DNA of 52,845 bases from Sedimenticola sp. (GCA_026983675.1 JALSTP010000117.1:1-52845); one strand, 5' to 3'. Positions 36,403 through 47,617 are shown, numbered from the stretch's first letter. Numbers and translations are program-made. The notes: a model not told the origin generated them from the letters alone.

Positions 36403-37125
36403 TTACAGATCCAGCAGGATTTCCCTCTCCTCGGCGGAGGGTTCGAATCCGCGCGTTTCGTAGTGCGCGAAGATGATGTCCACCACCTCCTGTGGCTCAT
36501 CGCAGATGCGGATCAGATCCATGTCCTCCGGGCTGATGGTCCCCTCGGTGACCAGGGTATTGCGAAACCAACCCACCAGACCACGCCAGAAGGCCTCATG
36601 CACCAGGATGATGGGGATTCTGCGCGATTTGCCGGTCTGCACCAGGGTGAGGATCTCCGCCAACTCGTCCAGCGTACCAAAACCGCCGGGGAACACCACA
36701 TAGGCCGAGGCGTATTTGACAAACATCACCTTGCGGGCAAAGAAATGCTGGAACTTCAGACTGATGTCCTGATAAGGGTTGCCGCCTTGCTCCATCGGCA
36801 ACTGGATGTTCAGCCCGATACTGGGCGCGCTGCCTTCATAGGCCCCCTTGTTAGCCGCCTCCATGATGCCGGGACCGCCACCGCTGACCACCGAAAAACC
36901 GCTGTCCGCAAGCAATCGCGCCGTCTCCTCCGCTGTCTTGTAATAGGCATGATCGACGGGGGTCCGCGCGGAACCGAAGAAGCTCACCGAGGGGGCGATA
37001 TTTGCCAGCCGCTCGAAGCCCTCCACAAACTCCGCCATGATCTGGAAGATACGCCAGGACTCGTGTGTCAACTGGCCATTGGAGATCCGCTGCTGCAGTC
37101 GGACATCCTGATTTTTCCTGTTCAT
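36403..37125 (-). CDS. TIGR00730/LOG family Rossmann-fold nucleosidase-like protein
   Basis: A 240-residue protein of the LOG family (lysine-decarboxylase-like fold). Signatures: VSFFGSARTP, SGGGPGIMEAANKGAYEG and PGGFGTLDELAEILTLVQ, the nucleotide-binding PGGxGTxxE. Characterised relatives are 5'-phosphoribohydrolases that release cytokinin bases or cleave nucleoside monophosphates; the substrate here is unknown. The frame is open to 37245, but AGGCAGG just before 37125 and the family N-terminus favour that start. The gene is divergent from the dehydrogenase gene, 119 bases away. Confidence 0.9.
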   Translation of the reverse strand: MNRKNQDVRLQQRISNGQLTHESWRIFQIMAEFVEGFERLANIAPSVSFFGSARTPVDHAYYKTAEETARLLADSGFSVVSGGGPGIMEAANKGAYEGSAPSIGLNIQLPMEQGGNPYQDISLKFQHFFARKVMFVKYASAYVVFPGGFGTLDELAEILTLVQTGKSRRIPIILVHEAFWRGLVGWFRNTLVTEGTISPEDMDLIRICDEPQEVVDIIFAHYETRGFEPSAEEREILLDL

Positions 37126-37244
37126 CCTGCCTCTTGTTTCCTCTGTTATCCCGGCAACGGGTTCTGCATAATACACGCCCCGTGTACCGATTGAACCGGT
37201 ATACCTGTTTTCGACCGTCAGGGTGACCAAAGAATTTCCATGCA

Positions 37245-38100
37245 ATGAACACAGGCATTATAGGACTCGGCGCCATGGGCGCCGGCATGGCCATCAACCT
37301 GCACCGCGCGGGCTGGCTCACGGCCGCCTGGAACCGCACCCGTGCACGGGCCAACGCCCTCGCCGCCGAACACGGTCTGCCACTGGCCGAAGACCCCGCT
37401 GCACTGGCCGCCACCTGCGACCTGATCCTTCTCTCTGTATCGGCCGATGACGACCTGTTTGAAGTGCTGGAGGCATTGCGGCCGGACCTGCGCCCAGGCA
37501 CCGTCCTCATGGACACCTCCACCGTCTCGGCGGAGAGCGCCCGACGGGCGGCAAAGCTGCTGGAGACACGGGACTGCGCCTTCCTCGATGCCCCCGTCTC
37601 CGGCGGCCGGGAGGGGGCGGTGAAGGGCACCCTGGCGATGATGGTGGGGGGCGACGCAGCGACCCTGGATCGCGTGCGCCCAGTGCTCGCCGCCATCACC
37701 GCGCGGGTGGTGCACATGGGGCCGGTGGGCAGCGGCCAGGCCACCAAGGCCGTGAACCAGATCATGGCCGCCGGCATCAACCAGGCAGTCACCGAGGCGC
37801 TCGCCTTTGGCGCCGCCCAAGGGCTCGACATGGCGCGCGTGATCGAGGTGGTGAGCGGCGGCGCGGCGGGCAACTGGTTTCTGGAGCACCGCGGCCGCAG
37901 CATGCTGACGGGCGACTTCGCGCCCGGCTTCCGCGTCGCCCTGCACCACAAGGATCTTGGCATCTGCCGGTCGATGGCGGAGGCATCGAATGTTCGCCTG
38001 CCACTGGTGGCCAAGACGCTCGCCGACTATGAACGCCTGATGGCCGAAGGTCACGGCGACGAGGACATCTCCGCCCTCTACCGGCTCAAACGCCCCACCG

Positions 38101-38108
<8 letters not shown>
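37245..38108 (+). CDS. NAD(P)-dependent 3-hydroxyisobutyrate dehydrogenase family protein
   Basis: A 287-residue beta-hydroxyacid dehydrogenase. The N-terminal dinucleotide-binding motif is GLGAMGAGMAINLHRAG, the substrate loop is DAPVSGGREGAVKGTLAMMVGG, and the catalytic lysine is in GSGQATKAVNQIMAAG. Relatives oxidise 3-hydroxyisobutyrate, tartronate semialdehyde or succinic semialdehyde; the substrate is unclear. Its stop overlaps the rep start by eight bases, so the two genes are probably translated together even though their functions differ. Confidence 0.92.
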
Positions 38109-40107
<1,999 letters not shown>

Positions 40108-40123
40108 GCACCTCATGGTCGAG

Positions 40124-40152
40124 CGAAAAGAAACGGGGCCTGAGCCCCGTTT
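40124..40152 (-). terminator. Hairpin terminator between rep and the methionine-repeat cytochrome
   Basis: AAACGGGGC (40131-40139) and GCCCCGTTT (40144-40152) form a 9-bp stem with loop CTGA. On the minus strand it is followed by CTTTTCG, so it may end the cytochrome transcript; it could also end rep on the plus strand. Confidence 0.75.
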
Positions 40153-40182
40153 CAACCTTCCCGCCAAAGACTTGAATCCCTG

Positions 40183-40824
40183 TTACCGCGGCTGCTTGCT
40201 CAACCAGTCCGCAATGGCCTCCATCTCCGCTTCGGAAACCGTCGCGACGATGCCCTTCATGATCGCCGTCTGACCATTGTTACGCGCGCCGCTCTTGATA
40301 TCCTTCATCTGTTGCAGCAGGTAGACCTTCTTCTGACCCGCGATCTTGGGATAGACCGTCATCGGCGTGGTCTTGGCATCGGGCCCGTGGCAGGCGGGAC
40401 AACCCTTGGCTTTGTACAGGGCCGCACCGTCGCCCCCCCCTGTGGCTGCGGTCGCCGCCCCTGCACCCGCGGAGGCCGCCGCCCCCGACATGCCACTCAT
40501 TCCCGACATGCCGCCCATCCCGGACATGCCGCCCATCCCCGACATGCCGCCCATCCCAGACTGGCCACCCATCCCGGACATAGCGCCCATCCCGGACATG
40601 CCGCTCATCCCAGACATGCCGCTCATCCCGGACATGCCACTCATACCGGACATGCCCTTCTGGGCACCCCCTGCCGCAGGCGCCGTGGACACCTTACCAA
40701 CCGGCGCAATACGTTCCACGACCTCTGGACGGCTCTCGGCCCACGCCGAACCGGCGATCAGCGCCGAAACCAGCCCCGCCAGCACGAGATGGCGCCTGTT
40801 CAGGCAGTTGGATGCGTTTGTCAT
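40183..40824 (-). CDS. Cytochrome c with methionine-serine-glycine triplet repeat
   Basis: A 213-residue periplasmic protein. A signal peptide (RRHLVLAGLVSALIAGSAWAE, about 10-30) is followed by residues 58-114, in which methionine recurs at every third position: 18 of 19 positions from 58 to 112, the exception being Gln88, with Ser-Gly or Gly-Gly between. A short Ala/Gly linker leads to a class I cytochrome c domain (about 130-213) with CPACH (142-146) and likely distal methionine in AIMKGIVATVSEAEMEAIADWL. GGAGG lies upstream of the ATG. The family of the cytochrome domain is c553/c-551-like. Methionine-rich periplasmic segments in other proteins bind Cu(I); here that is only a suggestion. 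Confidence 0.92.
   Translation of the reverse strand: MTNASNCLNRRHLVLAGLVSALIAGSAWAESRPEVVERIAPVGKVSTAPAAGGAQKGMSGMSGMSGMSGMSGMSGMSGMGAMSGMGGQSGMGGMSGMGGMSGMGGMSGMSGMSGAAASAGAGAATAATGGGDGAALYKAKGCPACHGPDAKTTPMTVYPKIAGQKKVYLLQQMKDIKSGARNNGQTAIMKGIVATVSEAEMEAIADWLSKQPR
40483..40653 (-). repeat. Tandem 9-base repeat encoding Met-Ser-Gly/Met-Gly-Gly
   Basis: Nineteen imperfect 9-base units (ATG-AGT/TCC-GGC and variants) encode residues 58-114 of the cytochrome. The repeat stays in frame and differs in synonymous and Ser/Gly positions, so it is a coding minisatellite that can expand or shrink by three residues. Confidence 0.9.
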
Positions 40825-41108
40825 GGTTTTCCTCCGTCAAATCGATTCTTCTGCAAACACGATCGTCGCTCGAAACCCGCCGGGTATAACCGTCAAACGC
40901 CGACAGCCGTGGATTTGGATCCACTTACAGTGTTAAATCCGACTGGTCCCTGTATCGAGTATACCGGCCTGACCACCAAAATTCGAACCTGGACGCGGCC
41001 TTTCTCCGGGCACACACGCATTTGGAGACCGCCCCATTGGACGAACGCCGTCGGGAACGGTAACATGATGCGCTTCTACCCGGAGTACCCGGGTGGCCGG
41101 AGCGTTTC

Positions 41109-41185
41109 GCGCCCGTAGCTCAGCTGGATAGAGTGTCGGCCTCCGGAGCCGAAGGTCACAGGTTCGAATCCTGTCGGGCGCGCCA
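41109..41185 (+). tRNA. tRNA-Arg (anticodon CCG)
   Basis: A 77-base tRNA including an encoded CCA end. The acceptor stem is GCGCCCG/CGGGCGC, the D loop AGCTGGATAGA, the anticodon stem-loop TCGGC-CTCCGGA-GCCGA with anticodon CCG, and the T loop GGTTCGAATCC. It reads CGG codons. No repeat of its 3' end or integrase gene lies nearby, so no sign of an integrated element. Confidence 0.97.
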
Positions 41186-41410
41186 ACTTCCCCTCGCCAC
41201 GCTTTTTCCGGAACCCCCGATGGATCACGGCTGGCGGAGCCGCGCGGATTTTGCAGTATGCGGCCCAGATACGCCGGTTCCACCTCCCGGGGTTTCATCC
41301 GCATGGCCTGACCCCGACCCCACCGCGTTGACCCCTTCGCCAAGACCGTCCTTCACGCTGGAGATCATGGCTGGACCCGATGTACTGGGTTTCCGGGTCG
41401 AAAGTATGGA

Positions 41411-41866
41411 TTACGGAGAGCCCGCCCCCCGAGCCAATATCCGGTCCAGGTGGTTGGCAAAGCGCTGCCGGTCGTGCTGGCTCATGGGAGGCGGGCCACC
41501 GGTATCGATCCCGCTGGCGCGTAAGGTGTCCATAAAATCGCGCATGTTGAGCCGGGACCGGATGTTGTCGCGGGTATAGAGTTCGCCGCGGGGGCTCAGC
41601 GCCACCCCACCCTTGTCGATGAGTTCCGCCGCCAGGGGGATATCGCTGGTGATCACCAGATCACCCGGCGCCACCCGCCGGACGATCTCGTTGTCGGCCA
41701 CATCGAAACCGGACGCCACGTGCAGCGCATCGATATAACGCGACGGCGGAGTACGCAATGGCTGGTTTGCCACCAGGGTGACGGGGGTGTGCGTGCGTTC
41801 CGCCGCGCGGAACAGGATCTCCTTGATCACCCCCGGACAGGCGTCGGCGTCCACCCATATCTTCAT
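41411..41866 (-). CDS. yaiI: YaiI/YqxD family (DUF188) protein
   Basis: A 151-residue protein matching the DUF188 family in length (E. coli YaiI, 152). It begins [24 protein letters not shown] and has [27 protein letters not shown], with acidic residues typical of PIN/NYN-like nuclease folds. The function is unknown, although nuclease or RNA-processing activity is plausible from the fold. The ATG at 41866 gives the family N-terminus; an upstream in-frame ATG at 41896 comes within ten bases of the inserted TA-element. The element lies just upstream of the gene and could affect its expression. Confidence 0.92.
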   Translation of the reverse strand: MKIWVDADACPGVIKEILFRAAERTHTPVTLVANQPLRTPPSRYIDALHVASGFDVADNEIVRRVAPGDLVITSDIPLAAELIDKGGVALSPRGELYTRDNIRSRLNMRDFMDTLRASGIDTGGPPPMSQHDRQRFANHLDRILARGAGSP

Positions 41867-41905
41867 CTTGGTTCGGCCTCTCGCGTCATCGGCCACAGTA
41901 TATTA

Positions 41906-41988
41906 TTAACCCGGCAACAATATATATCGCATTCAGCCGTGGCCTGTCTTTGAATATCATAGGGTGAGGGGCTTCAGGCCCGCGCCGA
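41906..41988 (+). mobile_element. TA-inserting miniature element, copy 4 (truncated right end)
   Basis: The left terminal repeat starts TTAACCCGGCAACAATATAT after TA at 41904-41905, followed by the short-form internal sequence (ATTCAGCCGTGGCCTGTCTT, GAATATCATAGGG, GGGGCTTCAGGC). Similarity fades at about 41988 and there is no right terminal repeat before the enoyl-CoA hydratase stop at 42019. It lies upstream of yaiI. Confidence 0.88.
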
Positions 41989-42018
41989 GATCGGGGCGCA
42001 AGTGGACCGACGCGGCAT

Positions 42019-42801
42019 TCACAACTGCCAGTCGGGCTTACGCTTTTCGATAAAGGCGTGCACGCCCTCGCGGCCTTCCGGCGAAGTGCGGATCTCGGCC
42101 AGGCGGGCCGCCAGTTTCTGCGGCGAGATCGACTGCGGGGCAACGCAGCAAGCGAACAATGCCTTGGCCTCCAGCAGAGCGGCCGGACCGCCCAGCAAAA
42201 GTTTTTCCGCTTCCCGTTGCACGGCATGGTCGAGCCTCTTTGGCGGCACCCGCTTGTGCACCAGCCCGGCACGCTTGGCAGCGCGCGCATCGAAGTCCAT
42301 GCCGGTCAGGATCCAGCGCTGGGCCTGGCGCTTTCCAACCGCGGTGATGATATAGGGTGCGATCACGGCGGGCACCAGCCCGAGACGCACCTCGCGAAAC
42401 GAGAAACGCGCGGTCGACGCAGCGAGGGCGATATCACAGGCGGCGATGAGTCCGATGCCGGCGCCAAAGGCAGGGCCATTGACGCGCGCCAGGGTAGGCA
42501 CGTCCAGCCCGGCCAGCCGGTCGAGCACACGGGCCAGTTGTTCCGCATCGTCATAGTTGAGATAGAAGTCCGCTTCCGCCATCTTCCGGACCCAGTGGAG
42601 ATCCATGCCACTGCAAAAAACATCACCCGCTCCACTCAATATAAGCAGGCGGACATCAGGATCGGCGCGCACTTGGTCGAGGGCCATCACCAGTCTGCCG
42701 ACCAGCTCGCCATTCAGCGCATTCGCACGTTTGCGACGATTCAGGGTCAGGGTGCAGACACCGCGCGTATCTATGTGCATTTTCAAAGACTTTCCGGCCA
42801 T
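42019..42801 (-). CDS. Enoyl-CoA hydratase/isomerase family protein
   Basis: A 260-residue crotonase-fold protein. The oxyanion-hole segments are LILSGAGDVFCSGMDLHWV (about 51-69) and NGPAFGAGIGLIAACDIALA (about 101-120), and ARFSFREVRLGLVPAVIAPYI follows. Of the two catalytic glutamates of true hydratases, the one in the second segment (A-F-G-A-G-I) is replaced, and the second lies at REVRLG. The substrate is unknown; a methylglutaconyl-CoA hydratase-like role is possible because MDLHWV resembles that branch. GGAGG lies upstream of the ATG at 42801. The gene stands alone, 120 bases before the start of prkA's upstream region. Confidence 0.88.
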   Translation of the reverse strand: MAGKSLKMHIDTRGVCTLTLNRRKRANALNGELVGRLVMALDQVRADPDVRLLILSGAGDVFCSGMDLHWVRKMAEADFYLNYDDAEQLARVLDRLAGLDVPTLARVNGPAFGAGIGLIAACDIALAASTARFSFREVRLGLVPAVIAPYIITAVGKRQAQRWILTGMDFDARAAKRAGLVHKRVPPKRLDHAVQREAEKLLLGGPAALLEAKALFACCVAPQSISPQKLAARLAEIRTSPEGREGVHAFIEKRKPDWQL

Positions 42802-43144
42802 CTTCCACCTCCTTCGGTACCTCTGTGAATCCAGGCAGTTCCCGGCTGCCTCAGTAGTTATGACCGGCAGGGCCGTTTCGTGTTGCCAACGGTTTCACCG
42901 CAGGATTGTGTGCTTGATCGACAGACGCCCGGCACCGCGGCCATTCTTTCATCTACTCCCCTGCCACCGTTCCTTGGCCGACTATACTCGAAGGTAACAA
43001 CCTACCCGTTTGGTGGGCTTTTAGAGAGCCCTGCGACCCGGAAGGACCGGTCGCACAAATTCATCGCGCCCATCGATGAAGAGGAACCAATCCGGATCAA
43101 CCCTTTTCTAATCAAATGAGCGAGCCCATTTTTGGAGCAAAACC
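42802..43144 (+). other. 343-base intergenic region upstream of prkA
   Basis: No gene is supported. It contains the start region of the divergent enoyl-CoA hydratase, a sigma-S-like -10 element CTATACT at 42982-42988, and a 150-base leader with two hairpins (GGGCT/AGCCC and GCGACC/GGTCGC at 43033-43054) before prkA. Confidence 0.6.
42982..42988 (+). promoter_or_regulatory. Sigma-S-like -10 element upstream of prkA
   Basis: CTATACT matches the extended -10 preferred by sigma-S (CTAYACT). No convincing -35 lies 16-18 bases upstream, which is common at sigma-S promoters. yeaG (prkA) is stationary-phase controlled in E. coli, which fits. Confidence 0.45.
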
Positions 43145-45091
43145 ATGAGCACCCAGGAAGCACCGAAGACACCGGGGCACCAGCGATTCATGGATGTGAT
43201 GAAGTCCTACACCCAGGCACACAAGGCGCGCCATTGGGAAGGGACTTTTGGCGAATTTCTCAAAGATATCCTACCTGCGGCGCCCGCCCGGATTGCGCGC
43301 ACGAGCCACCAGTATGTGTGGGACATGCTTCTCTGGCATGCGGAAAAGGATCGCGAATCGACGGCCAATGTCCCCCGCTTGTTCACCCAGGAACTGTTCG
43401 GGATCGATGACGCCCTTTTGCGAGTCGTCGACTATTTCAAGGCGGCCAGTGCGGGGTCGGAGGTGGGACGGCGTCTGTTGCTGTTGCTTGGCCCTCCTTC
43501 GGGCGGCAAGTCGAGCCTGGTGATCCTCCTCAAACGCGGATTGGAGGAATACAGTCACACCGAGGAGGGGGCCATCTATGCCCTGAAGGGCTCTCCCCTG
43601 CACGAATCTCCATTGAACCTCATCCCCTCCAGCCTGCGGGGCGAATTTCGTGAGGACTTCGGCATCGAGATCGAGGGCGAACTGAGCCCGCATTCCCAGG
43701 TCAGGCTGGAAGAGGAGTACGAGGGGGATTTCATGCGCTTTCCGGTGGAACGCATCTTCCTCTCCGAAGCGGGACGGGTGGGCGTCGGCACCTATGCCCC
43801 CCATGACCCCACCACGGCGGATATCGCCGATCTGGTCGGCTCGGTGGACCTCTCCAAGGTGGCCGAGTACGGTGACGAGGGGGATCCCCGGGCCTGGTCC
43901 TGGTCGGGCGCCGTGTATGCGGCCAGCCGGGGGGTGCTGGAGATGATCGAGATCCTCAAGGTGAAACGGGAGTTTCTCTATCTGCTGCTGACGTTGACCC
44001 AGGAAAAGAACGTCAAGGTCGCGCGCTTCCCGCTGATCCACCTCGACGAGACCATCGTAGCCCACACCAACCTGGCGGAGTTCCGCAAGTTTCTGCAGGA
44101 GAAAGAGAACGAGGCTCTGCTCGACCGCATGGTCATCATTCAGGTCCCCTACACCCTCTCGTATCTGGACGAGGCCCGGATCTACACCAAGCTCATCACC
44201 TCGGCGCCCACCTTTCGGGACGCGCACCTGGACCCCCATGCACTCAAGGTGGCCGCTGTCTTCGCGTGTCTGACCCGCCTGAGCGATTCCGAACGCGAAC
44301 AACTGGACCGGAGCAAAAAGGCGCGGCTCTATGCCGGCGAGGAGGTGGAAGGCTACACCCAGACCGAAGTCGAACGTATACGCACCGAAAGCAGGGAAGA
44401 GGGGCTGGGCGGGGTCTCGCCACGCTTCGTGATCAATGCAATCTCCAATGCAATCATCCGCAGCGAGGTGAAGAGCCTCACCTCGATGGAGGTGCTGCTG
44501 GCGATCAAGGAGGCCATCGACACCGACGCGCGCATGGACGAACGCCAGAAGAGCGCCTGGATGGATTTTCTGGTCACCGCGCGCAAGGATTTTTACAACC
44601 GCTGGGTGAAGGAGGATGTCCACAAGGCAATGTTTGCCTCTTTTGAAGAAGAGGTGCAGAACCTGCTGGACAAATATCTGGACGAGGTGGAGGCCGCGCT
44701 CGACAACCGGGAGATCACCGACCCGATCACCGGCGAAAGCCGCAAGCCGGACGAACGCTTCCTGCGCGCAGTGGAGGAGACCATCAATATCTCGGACTCG
44801 GGCAAGGACAGCTTCCGCCAGGAGGTGGTGCGCAAGGCAATGGTGGCCTTCAAGCGGGGCGAGAAATTCACCCTGGACAGCCATGCCCGGCTGCATGAGG
44901 CGATCGAACAGTACCTGTTCGAAGAACGCCGCGATGTGTTGCGCCTGGTGACCTCCGCCGCCCGTCCGGACGAAGAGGCTCAGGCCAAGATTTCGGCCGT
45001 GCAGGAACGGCTGGTGAGCGAATACGGGTATGACGATCACAGTGCGGCAGAGGCGCTGAAATACGTCACCACCCTTTTGTCCCGGGAATAA
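43145..45091 (+). CDS. prkA: PrkA family serine protein kinase
   Basis: A 648-residue AAA-type kinase matching PrkA/YeaG. Walker A is GPPSGGKSS (116-124); the central part includes EVGRRLLLLLGPPSGGKSSLV, LIHLDETIVAHTNLAEF and CLTRLSDSEREQLDRSKKARLYAGEEV, and the C-terminal kinase-like region ends with YVTTLLSRE. E. coli YeaG responds to nitrogen starvation and acts with YeaH. GGAG lies eight bases before the ATG. yeaH starts 16 bases downstream, and spoVR follows. Confidence 0.96.
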   Translation: MSTQEAPKTPGHQRFMDVMKSYTQAHKARHWEGTFGEFLKDILPAAPARIARTSHQYVWDMLLWHAEKDRESTANVPRLFTQELFGIDDALLRVVDYFKAASAGSEVGRRLLLLLGPPSGGKSSLVILLKRGLEEYSHTEEGAIYALKGSPLHESPLNLIPSSLRGEFREDFGIEIEGELSPHSQVRLEEEYEGDFMRFPVERIFLSEAGRVGVGTYAPHDPTTADIADLVGSVDLSKVAEYGDEGDPRAWSWSGAVYAASRGVLEMIEILKVKREFLYLLLTLTQEKNVKVARFPLIHLDETIVAHTNLAEFRKFLQEKENEALLDRMVIIQVPYTLSYLDEARIYTKLITSAPTFRDAHLDPHALKVAAVFACLTRLSDSEREQLDRSKKARLYAGEEVEGYTQTEVERIRTESREEGLGGVSPRFVINAISNAIIRSEVKSLTSMEVLLAIKEAIDTDARMDERQKSAWMDFLVTARKDFYNRWVKEDVHKAMFASFEEEVQNLLDKYLDEVEAALDNREITDPITGESRKPDERFLRAVEETINISDSGKDSFRQEVVRKAMVAFKRGEKFTLDSHARLHEAIEQYLFEERRDVLRLVTSAARPDEEAQAKISAVQERLVSEYGYDDHSAAEALKYVTTLLSRE

Positions 45092-45107
45092 CGGGAGAAT
45101 CCGACAG

Positions 45108-46250
45108 GTGACGACCCAAGGCAACTGGTATGACCTCTTCTCCCGCGGCGCACGCGACTGGCTGCGGCACAACCAGAAGGTGCGCGATGCCGTATGGCGC
45201 AGTCTGCCGGAGACCTTGAGTGGCGCCGACATACTGGGCAACCCCGACCGGCGCACGGTGCGTATCCCGGTCCATCTGCTCGAACACTACCGTTTCCAGT
45301 TGGCCCGCCGCGAATCCGAAACCGGTGTGGGCCAGGGGAGCGATGTTGAACCCGGCGATGTCCTGCGCCCACCGCAAACCGATTCCGGTGAGGCGGGCGG
45401 AGGCAGTGGCGAAGGCGAGGGAGAGCCCCATTTTGTCCTGGAAATGAAGATCTCCGACATCGTCGACTGGCTTTGGGAGGAACTGGAACTGCCCGACCTG
45501 AAACCCAGGGCATCGGGACCGGTCGTGGAGGAAGAGTGGCAACGCGAGGGACTGGATCGCCATGGCGCCCGGGCGAGGCTCGACCGCCGCCTTACCATGA
45601 AGGAATCCATCAAGCGGCGAATTGTGCAGCCGGAAGGCGCCGCTATCACCGACGACGACCTGCGCTACCGTCAGTTGGTGCGCCGACCACGGCCGGCGAC
45701 CGCCGCCGTCGTCATCATGGCGCTGGACGTGTCCGCCAGCATGGACCAACGATCGCGGCGCATGGCCAAACACCTGTTCTTCTGGGTATTGCAGGGCCTT
45801 CGCCGCCGTTACCGGCATATCGAGACCGTGTTTATCGCCCATACCGTCACCGCCTGGGAGTTCGATGAGGCGGCCTTTTTCAAGGTATCCGCCTCCGGCG
45901 GCACCGTCGCCTCGTCCGCCTTCAAAGCGGCCCACGGCATCTTCACCTCGCGCTACGATCCATCACGCTATAACGGTTACCTGTTGTACGCATCGGATGG
46001 AGAAAACTTTCGTGAAGACCGGGAGGCGGCCTTTGCAAGCCTGGAACGCCTGGGAGAACAGATCAACTTCATGGGTTATGTGGAGATACTGCCCGATGTG
46101 CGGGGCGCCACGGACACCGAGACCGGACGGATCTTCGATCGCCTGACCCAGGCCGGGTTGCCCGCGGCGCGCTATGTGCTGATGGACGAGGAGGACCTGT
46201 GGGACGCCATCCGCACGTTCTTCCGGCGGGAAGCGGAGCAGGCCGCATGA
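45108..46250 (+). CDS. yeaH: YeaH/YhbH family (DUF444) protein
   Basis: A 380-residue protein of the DUF444 family. The C-terminal half has a VWA-like fold with the MIDAS-type motif DVSASM, followed by RRYRHIETVFIAHTVTAWEFDE and YLLYASDGENFRED. The N-terminal part contains DVLRPP and FVLEMKISDIVDWLWEELELPDLKP. It starts with GTG at 45108. Function is unknown, but it is always found with prkA and spoVR. Its TGA stop overlaps the spoVR start by four bases. Confidence 0.95.
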   Translation: MTTQGNWYDLFSRGARDWLRHNQKVRDAVWRSLPETLSGADILGNPDRRTVRIPVHLLEHYRFQLARRESETGVGQGSDVEPGDVLRPPQTDSGEAGGGSGEGEGEPHFVLEMKISDIVDWLWEELELPDLKPRASGPVVEEEWQREGLDRHGARARLDRRLTMKESIKRRIVQPEGAAITDDDLRYRQLVRRPRPATAAVVIMALDVSASMDQRSRRMAKHLFFWVLQGLRRRYRHIETVFIAHTVTAWEFDEAAFFKVSASGGTVASSAFKAAHGIFTSRYDPSRYNGYLLYASDGENFREDREAAFASLERLGEQINFMGYVEILPDVRGATDTETGRIFDRLTQAGLPAARYVLMDEEDLWDAIRTFFRREAEQAA

Positions 46251-47617
46251 AACCCCTACCGGAACTGCGCCACTATGAACGCGCCTTCAACCATCTGGCG
46301 CGGGAACTGGGGCTGGATTACTATCCCCTGGAGATCGAGCTGGTGCCGGCCGATTTCATGATGGAGATCTCCGTCTACGGTCTGCCCGTGCGTCTGCCCC
46401 ACTGGTCCTTCGGCGTCCGCTACATCCATCGCCTCATCCAGCACCGCATGGGCCACTCCAAGCTCTACGAAGTGGTCTTTCCAGGTAACCCGGGACAGGC
46501 GTATCTCACCGACACCAACTCCGTGGTGGAGAACACCCTCGTAATCGCCCATGTGCTGGGACATGCGGATTTTTCGAAAAACAATCAACTGTTCCGCAGC
46601 GTTCAGGAACAACAGGGCCACCACATCGTGGAACAGGCCGCCGCTCACGCCCGGCGCATCGAGGCGGCCATCGAGACGCATGGCGCCGAGCACGTGGAAC
46701 AGGCCCTGGATGCCGCCCTCGCCCTGGAGCCCCATATCGACTGGCACAAGGCGTTGCGGCGACCGCGCTACCCCGAACGGCCGGAAGAGGAAACCCGATC
46801 CGAAGCGGCCTCCGATTTCCAACGGCGTTTCGAGGCCCTGACGGGGGAGGTCAGAAAACACGAGATCCCGGCACCCGGACAACGCGCCCCTATCCCTCCA
46901 TATCCCGAGCGGGATCTTCTCTGGTTCATCGCGAACTACGCCCCCGAGATGGAGCCCTGGGAGAGGGACATCTTCCTCACGGTGCGCGAAGAATCCCGCT
47001 ATTTCTACCCGGTGTTCGCCTGCCAGATCATCAACGAAGGCTGGGCCTCCTACTGGCATGCCCGTCTCTTGAGGGAGGCCGATTTCCTCGAGGATCAATT
47101 CTATATCGAGGCGATGAAAACCCATTCCGATGTGGTGCGGCCCTACGCCGCTACGGAGCAGGTGGCCCTCGCCATCAATCCCTACCACCTCGGCTTTACG
47201 CTATGGAACAAAATCGTGGACCAACAGGGAATGGAACAGGCCTGGCGGATCCGGCAGAACGAAGACGACTTCGCCTTCGTTCGCAACCATCTGGATACGG
47301 AGACGGCCAACACGCTTGGCTTGTTTCTGTATTCCAATGACAGGAACGGCAAGGTGACGGTCATCGATTCGGACATCAACGCCTTGCATGAAGCCGTGCT
47401 GGCATCCAAGTACAATTATGCGGCCCCTCATATCGTGGTGGAAGAAATCCAGCGTGACAACGGTCTCATACTGCGTCACGATTACACGGTCGACGGAATC
47501 GGCCTGGATCCGGACAGGACCCGGAAAGTGCTTCAATATATCAAGAAGATCTGGCGCCGGCCGGTGCAGATCCTGACCCTGGACAAGGACGGCCACGAAG
47601 TCAGCATTGCGGCCTGA
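46247..47617 (+). CDS. spoVR: SpoVR family protein (YcgB)
   Basis: A 456-residue SpoVR-type protein. Landmarks: FMMEISVYGLPVRLPHWSFG, RHIQHRMGHSKLYEVVFPGNP-like segment, VIAHVLGHADFSKNN, and CQIINEGWASYWHARLL with conserved His and Glu pairs. SpoVR is needed for spore cortex formation in Bacillus; in gammaproteobacteria it is part of the prkA-yeaH-spoVR stress operon, and its biochemistry is unknown. The ATG overlaps the yeaH stop (ATGA), indicating coupled translation. Confidence 0.95.
   Translation: MKPLPELRHYERAFNHLARELGLDYYPLEIELVPADFMMEISVYGLPVRLPHWSFGVRYIHRLIQHRMGHSKLYEVVFPGNPGQAYLTDTNSVVENTLVIAHVLGHADFSKNNQLFRSVQEQQGHHIVEQAAAHARRIEAAIETHGAEHVEQALDAALALEPHIDWHKALRRPRYPERPEEETRSEAASDFQRRFEALTGEVRKHEIPAPGQRAPIPPYPERDLLWFIANYAPEMEPWERDIFLTVREESRYFYPVFACQIINEGWASYWHARLLREADFLEDQFYIEAMKTHSDVVRPYAATEQVALAINPYHLGFTLWNKIVDQQGMEQAWRIRQNEDDFAFVRNHLDTETANTLGLFLYSNDRNGKVTVIDSDINALHEAVLASKYNYAAPHIVVEEIQRDNGLILRHDYTVDGIGLDPDRTRKVLQYIKKIWRRPVQILTLDKDGHEVSIAA

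Noticed and set aside
40483-40653. Regular short repeats that could look like a CRISPR array
   Set aside because: Units are 9 bases long without spacers, stay in frame and encode the methionine repeat.
40933-41343. A 136-residue minus-strand frame containing [23 protein letters not shown]
   Set aside because: It reads the antisense strand of tRNA-Arg, a well-known false gene call; flanking sequence shows no coding features.
41100-41410. Possible integration site at tRNA-Arg
   Set aside because: No integrase, no second copy of the tRNA 3' end and no foreign cargo were seen downstream.
43271-45256. 661-residue minus-strand frame opposite prkA and yeaH
   Set aside because: It lies over two well-supported genes and has no recognisable features.
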